Part shown: positions 52,781 through 61,767 of the stretch, in pieces | Layout: every line of letters starts with the position of its first letter | Numbering within the stretch: the first letter of the stretch is position 1 | NCBI GenBank assembly: GCA_022447585.1 | Contig: JAKVAR010000048.1 | Location: 121,869 to 185,868 of the forward strand | DNA from: Crocinitomicaceae bacterium | GTDB taxonomy: Bacteria > Bacteroidota > Bacteroidia > Flavobacteriales_D > Crocinitomicaceae | DNA: 64,000 nt | Direction: 5' to 3' | Program-made: the position numbers and the translations under genes | Notes under the pieces: generated by a model | The model's database searches: none | What the model saw: the letters and a program-made list of their open reading frames with translations, nothing else | What the model was told of the DNA's origin: nothing

Positions 52781-53948
52781 TTATACCGTTCCAGACGACT
52801 TAGGTTTTTATGGCGAATTCGGTGGATTATATGTTCCCGAGTTACTGCGCCCAAACCTAGAAGAACTTAAAGAAAAGTACCAAGAGATCAAAGGATGCCA
52901 ATCATTTCGAAATACTTTCACTCAACTTTTGAAAGATTACGTTGGTAGACCAACGCCATTATACCTTTCTGAGAAACTATCGAAAAAATATAACTCCAAG
53001 ATTTTTTTAAAACGAGAAGATTTAAATCATACCGGTGCGCACAAAATCAATAATGTTCTTGGGCAAATATTGATTGCAAAGGAAATGGGCAAAACAACAA
53101 TTATAGCGGAAACTGGTGCTGGTCAGCATGGTGTAGCTACTGCTACCGCTTGCGCTTTGATGGATATGAAGTGTATTGTTTTTATGGGAGCGACTGATAT
53201 CAAAAGACAAGCATCCAATGTTGAGCGAATGAAATACTTGGATGCGGAAATTGTATCTGTAAAAAGCGGAAGTAAAACATTAAAAGATGCAACAAATGAA
53301 GCAATTCGTTTCTGGATAAATGAACCTGACACTTATTACTTAATAGGATCTGTTGTAGGCCCCCATCCTTACCCTCAAATTGTTGCAGATTTACAATCTA
53401 TCATTTCTGAAGAAATTAAAATTCAATTGAAAAAAAAGACAGGAAAAGAAAATCCAACAATGGTGATTGCTTGTGTCGGAGGGGGAAGTAATGCAGCTGG
53501 TGCTTTTTATCACTATTATCAAGAAGATGTTAAACTCATAGCAGTAGAAGCATCAGGAAAGGGACTAAATAGTGGTTTTTCAGCAGCAACATCGATTCTA
53601 GGTACTCCTGGAATACTTCATGGAAGTAGAACAATAGTGATGCAAGACGAATACGGTCAAGTTACCGAACCCTACTCCATTTCCGCTGGATTAGATTATC
53701 CGGGAATTGGACCGCTACACGCGCATTCAATAACAACTGGTAGAACAACAATAATACCTATCACAGATCAGGAGGCCCTAAATGCAGCTCAAAACCTATC
53801 TAGAACTGAAGGCATTATTCCTGCATTAGAAAGCGCACATGCATTGGCAGCTTTAGCAAAAATAGAACTAACAGAAAATGATGTTGTTGTCGTTAATCTA
53901 TCTGGGAGAGGCGATAAAGACTTAACCACTTATTTGAATCAACCATGA
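52764..53948 (+). CDS. trpB: Tryptophan synthase beta chain
   Basis: A 394-residue PLP enzyme that condenses indole with serine. The PLP lysine lies in [13 protein letters not shown] (about residue 92), [15 protein letters not shown] loop as [12 protein letters not shown] follows, and the phosphate-binding GGGSNAAG is near residue 237. [14 protein letters not shown] and SGRGDKD are intact. It starts 17 bases inside trpF and its stop overlaps trpA by 4 bases, so alpha and beta chains are made together. Confidence 0.95.
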   Translation: MNSIINYTVPDDLGFYGEFGGLYVPELLRPNLEELKEKYQEIKGCQSFRNTFTQLLKDYVGRPTPLYLSEKLSKKYNSKIFLKREDLNHTGAHKINNVLGQILIAKEMGKTTIIAETGAGQHGVATATACALMDMKCIVFMGATDIKRQASNVERMKYLDAEIVSVKSGSKTLKDATNEAIRFWINEPDTYYLIGSVVGPHPYPQIVADLQSIISEEIKIQLKKKTGKENPTMVIACVGGGSNAAGAFYHYYQEDVKLIAVEASGKGLNSGFSAATSILGTPGILHGSRTIVMQDEYGQVTEPYSISAGLDYPGIGPLHAHSITTGRTTIIPITDQEALNAAQNLSRTEGIIPALESAHALAALAKIELTENDVVVVNLSGRGDKDLTTYLNQP

Positions 53949-54679
53949 ATCCATTTAAAAAAGAAACCAAACAATTAAGCATCTTCACTACGGCTGGTTA
54001 CCCCAAATTGAATAGCTTAAAAAAGCATATTTCATTGTTTGAAAAGAACAATATTGATTTCATCGAAGTTGGTATTCCATTTTCTGATCCGATAGCAGAT
54101 GGCTCTATCATACAAAAAACAAGTGAAAAGGCTTTAGCTAACGGTATGAATATGGATCTAATATTTAATCAACTTGAAGAGATTATAACTGATATTCCTA
54201 TTGTTTTAATGGGCTATCTAAACCCAGTAATGACTTTTGGATTAGACAGATTTCTAGAAAAGTGTAAACATTTAAATATTCGTTCCGTTATTATTCCTGA
54301 TTTAAGTCTTGAGATTTATGAGCGATTTCACAAGACAATGTTTGAATCATATCAGGTATATCCTGTATTCATCATTACACCAAAAACATCAAACTCAAGA
54401 ATCATTAAAATTGCTGAATCATGCGTAAATAGTTTTGTCTATTTAGTTTCTTCCAATGCAACGACAGGAGCAAATATTGAACTTAGAGAGAACAATAAAA
54501 GATATGCAGAAATTAAATCTATTTGCACAAATACACCCGTATTTATTGGTTTTGGAATTAAAACGAAATTAGATGTTCAACGCATTCAACAAAGTGTTGA
54601 TGGCGCGATTATAGGTTCCGCTTTTTTAGCATCAGTGACAAGAAATGAAGCAGCCAAGTTTTTAGAAGAAATTAAATAA
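53945..54679 (+). CDS. trpA: Tryptophan synthase alpha chain
   Basis: A 244-residue (beta/alpha)8 subunit that splits indole-glycerol phosphate and channels indole to TrpB. The catalytic Glu and Asp are in [19 protein letters not shown] (about residues 40-58), with [24 protein letters not shown] and FIGFGIKT present. It closes the complete trpEGDCFBA operon. The stop is directly adjacent to the end of the convergent tsaB, with no gap and no visible terminator between them. Confidence 0.94.
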   Translation: MNPFKKETKQLSIFTTAGYPKLNSLKKHISLFEKNNIDFIEVGIPFSDPIADGSIIQKTSEKALANGMNMDLIFNQLEEIITDIPIVLMGYLNPVMTFGLDRFLEKCKHLNIRSVIIPDLSLEIYERFHKTMFESYQVYPVFIITPKTSNSRIIKIAESCVNSFVYLVSSNATTGANIELRENNKRYAEIKSICTNTPVFIGFGIKTKLDVQRIQQSVDGAIIGSAFLASVTRNEAAKFLEEIK

Positions 54680-55351
54680 TTACTTCGCTTTCTTGCCAGC
54701 TATGAAATCTTTCAAATAAAATGGTTCCCAATAGGCAACATCTTCAAATTGCTTTTGTTCAAATTTGGTATATGCCAATCGAACTTGCCCTTTCGCAGAA
54801 GATCTTATTGTAAGATCTATTTTACACGGTCTTCCAGACCAAACCTCTTCTAACTTTGCAGCACCATCTCCAAAATAAACGAAAGGCATGAATTCCTCGT
54901 ATGAGGACTCATCAATGATATCGGCTGTAATTTCTTTCAGTGTTTCGAGCTTATCATTTAAAAACAAGTTATACACTTCCATTCGTCGAGCATCAATCAA
55001 TGCGCAAAGGTTGGTATTGGGATGTTTCAAGACTGCTATTTCACTCAAGCTTGTTAATGCATCAATTGCAATCAACGGAATATCCAAAGAATAGCATAAA
55101 CTTTTCGCTGTTGCAGCGCCTATTCTAAGTCCAGTATACGAACCTGGACCAGACGCAACGGATACCGCATTTAAATCCTTGATAGAAATATTTGCTTGCT
55201 TTAGCACGTCTTCAATAAAAACATTCAAGTTTTCACCGTGTGAATAACCATCTTCAACTGTTTCTTTTAATGCAACTAGACTACCCTTATTCGAAAGCGC
55301 AACCGAACAAGCTTTAGTTGCTGTTTCTAGGTGTAAAATATACTGATTCAC
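54680..55351 (-). CDS. tsaB: tRNA threonylcarbamoyladenosine biosynthesis protein TsaB
   Basis: A 223-residue ASKHA-fold protein that works with TsaD and TsaE to make t6A37 in ANN-decoding tRNAs. LHLETATKACSVALSN starts the N-terminal domain, and VASGPGSYTGLRIGAATAKSLC (about residue 68 on) is diagnostic. It is probably co-transcribed with the response regulator gene upstream, which ends 1 base before its start. Its stop abuts that of trpA. Confidence 0.93.
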   Translation of the reverse strand: MNQYILHLETATKACSVALSNKGSLVALKETVEDGYSHGENLNVFIEDVLKQANISIKDLNAVSVASGPGSYTGLRIGAATAKSLCYSLDIPLIAIDALTSLSEIAVLKHPNTNLCALIDARRMEVYNLFLNDKLETLKEITADIIDESSYEEFMPFVYFGDGAAKLEEVWSGRPCKIDLTIRSSAKGQVRLAYTKFEQKQFEDVAYWEPFYLKDFIAGKKAK

Positions 55352-56041
55352 TTAAGCTTCTACTTCTAGTTTAAAACCAATCCCATGTACGTTGGCAATC
55401 TGAATCTTTTCATCTTCTTTTAAATACTTTCTCAGCTTAGTAATGAAAACGTCTAAACTTCTTCCAACAAAGTAATCATCTTGGCCCCATACACCAGTCA
55501 ATACAATATCGCGCGCAACAACTTGATTCATGAACTTGCAAAGAATTTTTAAAATCTGTGCTTCTTTCTTGGTTAAGCTCTTCTCAAAGTTATCATGTTT
55601 CAATTGAAAGTTAACCGTATCGAATGTGTATTCTCCAATTTGATAAGAAGATTCATCTTTAGCGTCAAGGGTAATATTTACTCTTCTTAATAATGCAGCA
55701 ACTCTTAATTGCAATTCCTCAACATTAAAAGGTTTCGTAAGGTAATCGTCACCACCTGATTTAAATCCCTGTACTTTATCTTCATCATTCGATTTAGCCG
55801 TTAAAAACAGGATTGGAATATGATTATTGATTTTACGAATATCGCTTGCCAATGTGAAACCATCTTTTTTAGGCATCATAACGTCGAAAATACACATATG
55901 AAATTCTTCTTCATTAAACCTTTTGAAACCTTCTGCGCCATCTGTACATAATGTTACCTTATACCCATCTGACTTTAATTGATCGCTAATAATAAACCCA
56001 AGGCTTGTGTCATCTTCTACAAGCAATATTTTGACTTTCAT
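55352..56041 (-). CDS. OmpR-type response regulator
   Basis: A 229-residue two-domain regulator. The receiver domain (about residues 4-120) has the acidic pair DD and the phosphorylation aspartate in FDVMMPKKDG (about 53), the conserved T in FLTAKS and lysine in LTKPFN. The C-terminal winged helix (about 130-225) ends LRKYLKEDEKIQIANVHGIGFKLE. The layout resembles RprY of Bacteroides. No sensor kinase is adjacent, so it is an orphan here. The tail is coupled to tsaB. A strong hairpin 55 bases upstream could regulate it. Confidence 0.9.
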   Translation of the reverse strand: MKVKILLVEDDTSLGFIISDQLKSDGYKVTLCTDGAEGFKRFNEEEFHMCIFDVMMPKKDGFTLASDIRKINNHIPILFLTAKSNDEDKVQGFKSGGDDYLTKPFNVEELQLRVAALLRRVNITLDAKDESSYQIGEYTFDTVNFQLKHDNFEKSLTKKEAQILKILCKFMNQVVARDIVLTGVWGQDDYFVGRSLDVFITKLRKYLKEDEKIQIANVHGIGFKLEVEA

Positions 56042-56095
56042 ATAATATTGAAAACTAATTTGACACTAAGATATTAAGAAAAGTTGGATTGATAT

Positions 56096-56140
56096 AAAAA
56101 AGAATGAGAGCTAAGGACGGGCGTCCAAAGCTCTCATTTC
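56096..56140 (-). terminator. Terminator-like hairpin upstream of the response regulator gene
   Basis: AATGAGAGCT and AGCTCTCATT form the outer stem (56103-56112 with 56129-56138), GGACG and CGTCC the inner stem around GG. On the minus strand the hairpin is followed by a T run (56101-56096). No minus-strand gene lies upstream within the gap, so it either ends a small RNA or leader, or attenuates transcription into the regulator. Confidence 0.75.
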
Positions 56141-56440
56141 ACTAATCAACCTAACCTACTACTACAGGACCAAAGTTAACACATGATTTTGGATAGAAAA
56201 CCCTTTTTGGCGCCTTTTTTAAAAGACCAAATTTTAGCATCATAAGATTTAGCAAGATGTATATCGAACCTTTTCAAGCACTCGTATATAAAAAACAACA
56301 CTTAAGCCGAAATAATCATCAGTTAGACGAACTAAACGGTTTAGCGTACAATAAACAAAAAGCACTTTTATTCCATTAAGAATCCAATATTATCTTTATA
56401 TTTCGTTAAAGGTTTGCTCACAATTAATTAAAATCACGGA
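56141..56440. other. Gap between divergent regulators, possible small RNA or leader
   Basis: No open frame with coding character is seen on either strand. The left end abuts a minus-strand terminator hairpin, so a transcript of up to about 300 bases could start here. A TATCTTTA (56391-56398) and TATATTTC (56397-56404) lie 40 bases before the plus-strand regulator and may be its promoter. No known RNA family was recognised. Confidence 0.4.
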
Positions 56441-57118
56441 ATGGAATCAATATTAATCATAGATGACGAAGCAGATATTCGTGATATTCTGGCCTATAAC
56501 CTTAAACGAGAAGGTTTTGAAGTTTTCACAGCTTCAAATGGACCAGAGGGAATAGATTTAGCAACTCAACATAAACCGAACATAATAATACTGGATGTTA
56601 TGATGCCGGAAATGGATGGTATTGAAGTATGTGAAATCTTAAGAGGAAGAAAAGAGACTCAGCATATTAAGATTTGCTTCTTGACTGCTCGAAGTGAGGA
56701 CTATAGTCAAATTGCAGGTTTTGAAGCAGGGGCTGATGATTATGTTTCTAAGCCAATTAAACCTAAAGTACTTATTAGTAGATTGAAGGCGATTTTGAGA
56801 AGGTCCGTCGAAACGAAAAAAGAAACTGCTTCAATAGAAAGTAAAGAATTAATAATAGATAGAGATAAATACATCATTACGATACATGGTGAATCAATTC
56901 ATTTACCCAAAAAGGAGTTTGAATTACTTGCTTTACTAGCATCTAAACCAGAAAGAGTATTTGATCGTGACTATATTTTAGAAACTGTTTGGGGAACTGG
57001 AATCGTAGTCGGCGACAGAACAATAGATGTTCACATTAGAAGATTAAGAGAGAAAATAGGAAATGAATATATCCGAACAATAAAAGGTGTAGGCTACAAG
57101 TACATTGATAAAAAATAA
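56441..57118 (+). CDS. PhoB-like response regulator, first copy
   Basis: A 225-residue OmpR/PhoB-family regulator. The receiver (SILIIDDEADIRDIL) has the DD pair, LDVMMPEMDG with the phosphorylated Asp (about residue 53), FLTARSEDYSQIAGFEAGADDYVSKP with the Lys, and the winged helix ends RRLREKIGNEYIRTIKGVGYKYI. It is very similar to the second regulator at 61768-62451, sharing the run EDYSQIAGFEAGADDY. No kinase is adjacent. The TonB receptor and lipoprotein lie between the two copies, suggesting a common target, with phosphate limitation as a family-based guess. Confidence 0.9.
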   Translation: MESILIIDDEADIRDILAYNLKREGFEVFTASNGPEGIDLATQHKPNIIILDVMMPEMDGIEVCEILRGRKETQHIKICFLTARSEDYSQIAGFEAGADDYVSKPIKPKVLISRLKAILRRSVETKKETASIESKELIIDRDKYIITIHGESIHLPKKEFELLALLASKPERVFDRDYILETVWGTGIVVGDRTIDVHIRRLREKIGNEYIRTIKGVGYKYIDKK

Positions 57119-57137
57119 TTCAAATTCATTAATTCAA

Positions 57138-57167
57138 AAAAAAGCCCGATTAACATCGGGCTTTTTT
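57138..57167. terminator. Bidirectional terminator
   Basis: AAAAAAGCCCGAT and ATCGGGCTTTTTT pair around TAAC. It lies between the convergent regulator and TonB receptor genes and has an A run on one side and a T run on the other. Confidence 0.87.
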
Positions 57168-57182
57168 ATTACTATCATTCGC

Positions 57183-60122
57183 TTACTTTTTCTTTCCTTT
57201 AAACAAGTAAGAAATAGAACCTGTCACTTGAACTCCTTGATTAAACAACTCATAAATTTGAGGTGTGGCATCAAAAGATTCATAAACTTTAGATCTCTTA
57301 CTTAAAAGTAAATTTTTAGCTGAAATACTTGCTTTCCATTGTCTTTCTTCTCCAAACGCTTTTGATACTTTTAGATTAAGACTGTGAAATGGTTTCTCAT
57401 AAACATCAGGAATAGATCCTACACCAATTACTGCTAACTTTTTCCCTTGAACGTTATATGACGCATTAAGGGTTAAACCAAGACTATCATTTTTAAATGT
57501 TAAGAAAGCATTAATGATATATGGGGACTGACCAGACATTGGTCTGTAATCTCCAATTGTTTCTCCATCACGAGCATTCAATTCTCGAACTTCCTTCTCC
57601 GTATATATTGTATTCTCTACTTTCATATTCACTTTATTCATGTCAATACGAGAAAATACATAAGTAAAGTTTGTTCCAGCAACAAGGCTAATGTGATTTT
57701 TATCTTCAAAGCCAATCGCTTTTCTAATCTCTACTTCCGCTCCTAATACATCTGCAACACCAGCATTAATTGGTTGAACATTACTTGGCGCGGCATAATT
57801 AGCTACAATTTCAATCGGGTCAATGAAATGTTTGTAGAATGCACTAACCGAGAATAACTCAGTTCTTCCGAAGAAAAACTCATAACGTAAATCGGCATTA
57901 TGAATAGATGTCTGTAATAAATCAATATTTCCATTATACGTACGTCCTTGGATAGGATCATAAATACTTGAAATAGACTTCTCTTTAAAAGAAGGTCTTG
58001 CAACTGTTTGTGAATAAGCAGCTCTAATATTAGTAGATCGCTTATAAGTTGAATCCGTTTTAGCTTTCTTAATTTTATAAACTAAGTTAACTGATGGTAG
58101 CAAATTCCAGTTATCTAAAACTCTTTCATTCGTATAAATCACAGAACCATCTGTTTTTCGACCAGTATAGTTATTTGTTGCATGCTCCACTCGCACACCG
58201 TAAGTTGCCCTAAATGATTTAGTTAAAGGAAGCTCATTCATAACATAAGCAGCAGTAACATTTTGCGACGCTTCGAATGAATTTGCTAACTCACGCTCAC
58301 CTGCACCATATAAACCAGTATTAACTTGTGGATTCCAAATATTCTCATCCTGAAAATACCAGTTTGGATCATCAGTAAGAACAATTTGGTTATTAATAGA
58401 ATTGTTATTCTTAAATCTGAAGATATAATCATAAACTTCAAAAGATCTTTTCTTGTATGTATTTAACGCTCCAAAAGAAAGTTTACTTTCCATAGAATCC
58501 CATACATTAAACTTGTAAGTGAAATCAAGTCTACCACTTAAGTTATACTCAGTTAAATCTCTAAATGTTCTTTTAATTCCAGCACCAACACTTTCAGTAA
58601 GTAAGAAAAGATCTTCTCCTGTAGCTGTCGTATCCTTCTCTAAAATAGTAGAACGAATGTCTGGATCGTTAATCATAGATAGCGTTGGACTCAACTTCCA
58701 ATCAATCTTTAATTTACTCTTTTTACCGACTAAATGACGACCACTTAAATTAGCATTAGAAACTGAACGCTGTGTGTACATCAAACTTTGATTTACTAAC
58801 GTTGATGGGTTGAATTCAGAATTCAGCTGTGTTAAATCTGAAGCAGAAGACTGGCCATTTTGAGTATGCAGTAATGTTAGCGATAACTTACTTTTTCTGA
58901 TCTTTACTGATTGTCCAATTAAAGCTGTCCACATCACATTATGCTGTGAAAGGCTACCCTTTGAAGATCTATCTCTGAATAATCTAGTTTCTGATAATTC
59001 AGGGTCTTTTCTGTACTCATTAAATTCAACTTCTTCGAAGAATCTGTGCGAATTTCTGTAGTTTAATACGACATTGAACCCATAATTTAATTTGTCCTTA
59101 TTCTTCATTTCTTTAGAGTATCTATTTCCGTAATTTACAGAATAGTTCTGATCTAAAAAGTTCTTTGCTTTTTCAGTTGCCATCGTTTTTCCAAAAGCAG
59201 AAGTCATTTGCGTCAATGAAGGATCCCCCACTGAAGGGTCTAGGAACTGATCTGTAGTTCTAATAGGCAATGCCCTTGAACCATCGTCAAACCCTAAGAA
59301 ATCTAATTTACCTCCTTGATAAGAGATATAGTTTTTATTGAATGTTGCGGCCGAATTATAACCTAAGCTCGCTTTAGCGTAGAAAATTTCAGTAGCAGGA
59401 AAATCCTTAGTAGTAATATCAACAAGCCCACCGGTGAAGTCACCAGATAAATTTGGTGTGAATGTTTTATATACTGTTATATTATCTATTACTGTTGCTG
59501 GAAAGATATCCATCTGCACAGAGTTTCGATCTGGATCTAATCCTGGAATTTCCATCCCATTCAAAATAGTTTTTGTGTAGCGATCTCCAAGACCACGAAC
59601 GTATACGCTCTTGCCATCTTCAACAGATAAACCAGGAACCATTGCAGCAGCTTCAACAGCCGTGCTTGCTCCAGAGTTTTGCATTTGCTCTTTGGTCATA
59701 CCATCAGTAGCACCGGCGGCAATATTTCTACGTTCATCATCACCTTCAATAGTGTTTGCTCCTTCCGTCTTAGTATGAGTTACGGTGGCCTCTTTCAAAT
59801 TGATTACTGAACTCGATTTTATTAAATTAACATTTACTTCAATCGTTTGTCCTTTTTCAACTACCACATCTCGTTTGATATCTTCATATCCTTCATTCGA
59901 CATCGAGAAAATAAGAACATAGCTTCCTGAATTAACTTTGATTGCATAGGCGCCATCAAAATCAGTATTAGCGCCATTATTCTGTCCCTCTACTTTTACT
60001 TTTGCAAAAGGAATTGTTTCACCTGAAATAGAGTCTTTAACGACTCCTATAATTCTACCCTGCGAAAACCCCTTTAGGCCTAGTAAAATGGTAATTGTTA
60101 GTAATGTAATTACTCTTGACAT
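57183..60122 (-). CDS. TonB-dependent outer membrane receptor
   Basis: A 979-residue receptor. The signal peptide (about residues 1-20, ending FSQG) is followed by a CarboxypepD_reg-like domain (about 22-110, GVVKDSISGETIPFAKVKVEGQ), a plug (about 130-260, with ASTAVEAAAMVPGLSVEDGKSVYVRGLGDRYTKT) and a 22-strand-type barrel to the C-terminus (GSISYLFKGKKK). It is not a SusC type. It lies downstream of the lipoprotein on the same strand, separated by 74 bases that include a terminator-like hairpin. The ligand is unknown; the neighbouring PhoB-like regulators hint at phosphate or organophosphate uptake. Confidence 0.92.
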   Translation of the reverse strand: MSRVITLLTITILLGLKGFSQGRIIGVVKDSISGETIPFAKVKVEGQNNGANTDFDGAYAIKVNSGSYVLIFSMSNEGYEDIKRDVVVEKGQTIEVNVNLIKSSSVINLKEATVTHTKTEGANTIEGDDERRNIAAGATDGMTKEQMQNSGASTAVEAAAMVPGLSVEDGKSVYVRGLGDRYTKTILNGMEIPGLDPDRNSVQMDIFPATVIDNITVYKTFTPNLSGDFTGGLVDITTKDFPATEIFYAKASLGYNSAATFNKNYISYQGGKLDFLGFDDGSRALPIRTTDQFLDPSVGDPSLTQMTSAFGKTMATEKAKNFLDQNYSVNYGNRYSKEMKNKDKLNYGFNVVLNYRNSHRFFEEVEFNEYRKDPELSETRLFRDRSSKGSLSQHNVMWTALIGQSVKIRKSKLSLTLLHTQNGQSSASDLTQLNSEFNPSTLVNQSLMYTQRSVSNANLSGRHLVGKKSKLKIDWKLSPTLSMINDPDIRSTILEKDTTATGEDLFLLTESVGAGIKRTFRDLTEYNLSGRLDFTYKFNVWDSMESKLSFGALNTYKKRSFEVYDYIFRFKNNNSINNQIVLTDDPNWYFQDENIWNPQVNTGLYGAGERELANSFEASQNVTAAYVMNELPLTKSFRATYGVRVEHATNNYTGRKTDGSVIYTNERVLDNWNLLPSVNLVYKIKKAKTDSTYKRSTNIRAAYSQTVARPSFKEKSISSIYDPIQGRTYNGNIDLLQTSIHNADLRYEFFFGRTELFSVSAFYKHFIDPIEIVANYAAPSNVQPINAGVADVLGAEVEIRKAIGFEDKNHISLVAGTNFTYVFSRIDMNKVNMKVENTIYTEKEVRELNARDGETIGDYRPMSGQSPYIINAFLTFKNDSLGLTLNASYNVQGKKLAVIGVGSIPDVYEKPFHSLNLKVSKAFGEERQWKASISAKNLLLSKRSKVYESFDATPQIYELFNQGVQVTGSISYLFKGKKK

Positions 60123-60149
60123 TGATTTTTTTTTAAACTATAAAAATGC

Positions 60150-60167
60150 CTACCGGAAAACCGGTAG
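60150..60167 (-). terminator. Intercistronic hairpin between lipoprotein and TonB genes
   Basis: CTACCGG and CCGGTAG pair around four bases. On the minus strand the hairpin is followed by GCATTTTTATAG. It lies within the 74-base gap after the lipoprotein and before the receptor, so it may partly terminate or protect the upstream message and set different levels of the two proteins. Confidence 0.6.
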
Positions 60168-60196
60168 ACATTCTAAATTTTATTTTTGTTACTCTC

Positions 60197-61504
60197 TTAA
60201 AGCTTTCCGTTTACTGAAGCCCAAGTCCAAGTATATCCCGAAGTTGATGCACCTGTTGCAGTTGTAGAAATCATCGCTCCTTCAGCAGTAGTTTGATCAG
60301 CTGAAAAAACTGTACAATTATTAACACCAGCATCATCCTGCGAACCAGTATAAACAGTTACTCCAGTGAATTCACATCCTGTAAAAACTAACTTAGGAGA
60401 AACATCGGTTAAGTACGTATAAGAATCAGTCTTTGGATCTGCACAATCATTTTGGTAACTAGCTCTAATTTTTGCCGTTCCAAAAGATACGTTAGTTGTA
60501 GTTCCCTGAGCTTTAGATTTAAAATCTCCAGGAGCACCTGCTCCACCATAAATGTATACAGAACCATTAGTTAAAGTAAATAAGCCATCTGTATAAGTTG
60601 TACCTTCAGGACCATCAATCTCTAATCCTTCATCAGAATTTGCCCCGTTGATTACGATGAATTCGTTAACCGTTCCTGAATAATTCATATCGATATCAAT
60701 TCCATCATCTCCATGAAATCCAACTAAGATATTAGAAGCATCAACAGTTCCACCGAAAAACTCAACACCATCATCAAGATTCGCAACAACCTCAATATTA
60801 TTGATCGTAGTTCCAGAACCAACTCCTCCTAAAGTCAATCCGTTAATTTCGTTACCAGCACCAATTAAAGCACCACCATGACGGATTGAAACATATGACA
60901 TTACACCCGAGTTATCAGTAGGATTAGAACCACCAAATGCTCCGTACACGTCTGTAACTGGAATACCTTCTATTTGAGATAAAACATCACCATCAGCAGC
61001 TGAAATAGGTGCATCACCCAAAATCAGAATACCACCCCATTTACCTTGATCACCTTCATCTAAGTTTGTTCCAGTTAATTGTCCTTGTTGGATATTATCC
61101 AAAACAGATGTAAAAATAATCGGATTTGAAGCAGTACCTACAGCGTTAATCATAGCGCCTTTAGCAACAACTAATGCTGAAGCATTTGTCCCTGTACCCT
61201 GCTGTCCTTTAATAATTGTACCCGGCTCAATAGTTAAAGTAACACCACTTTGAACTACAACTTTACCTTGAAGTTCGTAAACCTGTGTTGAAACCCACGT
61301 CTCGTTGGCGTTAATAGATCCTGACTTTACAATATTAGTAACTGGCGCAGGAGCTGCCTCACAAGAACCATCATCTTTCTCTGCATTTGAATCATAATTC
61401 AATGCTGCTGGATCCGTACAACCTTTCTTCTTACAAGAAATCGTTCCTACTGTTAGTGATGCCGCCAAAACCATCACTCCGAATTTCATACTGTTTAATT
61501 TCAT
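60197..61504 (-). CDS. Lipoprotein, probably beta-helical, partner of the TonB receptor
   Basis: A 435-residue protein with a lipoprotein signal; lipobox VGTISC ends near residue 24. A short Cys-rich segment (CTDPAALNYDSNAEKDDGSCE) follows, as in repeat spacers of secreted proteins. The rest is rich in short strands and turns (GVTLTIEPGTIIKG, PIIFTSV, GGVGSGTTINNIEV, DDGVEFFGG), like a right-handed parallel beta-helix. The frame is open to 61561, but ATG 61504 (MKLNSMKFG) gives the normal signal. Gene order and strand fit an operon with the TonB receptor downstream. The function is not known; binding of a substrate for uptake is inferred. Confidence 0.75.
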   Translation of the reverse strand: MKLNSMKFGVMVLAASLTVGTISCKKKGCTDPAALNYDSNAEKDDGSCEAAPAPVTNIVKSGSINANETWVSTQVYELQGKVVVQSGVTLTIEPGTIIKGQQGTGTNASALVVAKGAMINAVGTASNPIIFTSVLDNIQQGQLTGTNLDEGDQGKWGGILILGDAPISAADGDVLSQIEGIPVTDVYGAFGGSNPTDNSGVMSYVSIRHGGALIGAGNEINGLTLGGVGSGTTINNIEVVANLDDGVEFFGGTVDASNILVGFHGDDGIDIDMNYSGTVNEFIVINGANSDEGLEIDGPEGTTYTDGLFTLTNGSVYIYGGAGAPGDFKSKAQGTTTNVSFGTAKIRASYQNDCADPKTDSYTYLTDVSPKLVFTGCEFTGVTVYTGSQDDAGVNNCTVFSADQTTAEGAMISTTATGASTSGYTWTWASVNGKL

Positions 61505-61571
61505 TTTTTCTTTTGTTAATTTATCTGAGACAAATATCAGGGGATTAAGTGATTTGAGCATTTACTTACAC

Positions 61572-61701
61572 TTAACCTTTCATCAAGTTTAAATGAACGT
61601 AATGTTAACAGGTTACATTAACGTTTCGAAACTACGGCATGTTAACATCAAACAAGTGATTAATTGAAACATTATGTTCACATATCAATACAATTCTTAA
61701 C
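61572..61701. promoter_or_regulatory. Cluster of TTAAC repeats between lipoprotein and regulator genes
   Basis: TTAAC occurs at 61572, 61605, 61618, 61642 and 61697, twice within GTTAACA (61604 and 61641). Five copies in 130 bases of the divergent promoter region between the lipoprotein and the second PhoB-like gene suggest regulator binding sites, such as tandem half-sites of a PhoB-like protein. The AT-rich background makes chance copies possible. Confidence 0.4.
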
Positions 61702-61767
61702 CTTTTGATAAACAAGACCAATCCCATTGTACATGAACCTTTCATAACTTTGATCAAAAGAATTCAG

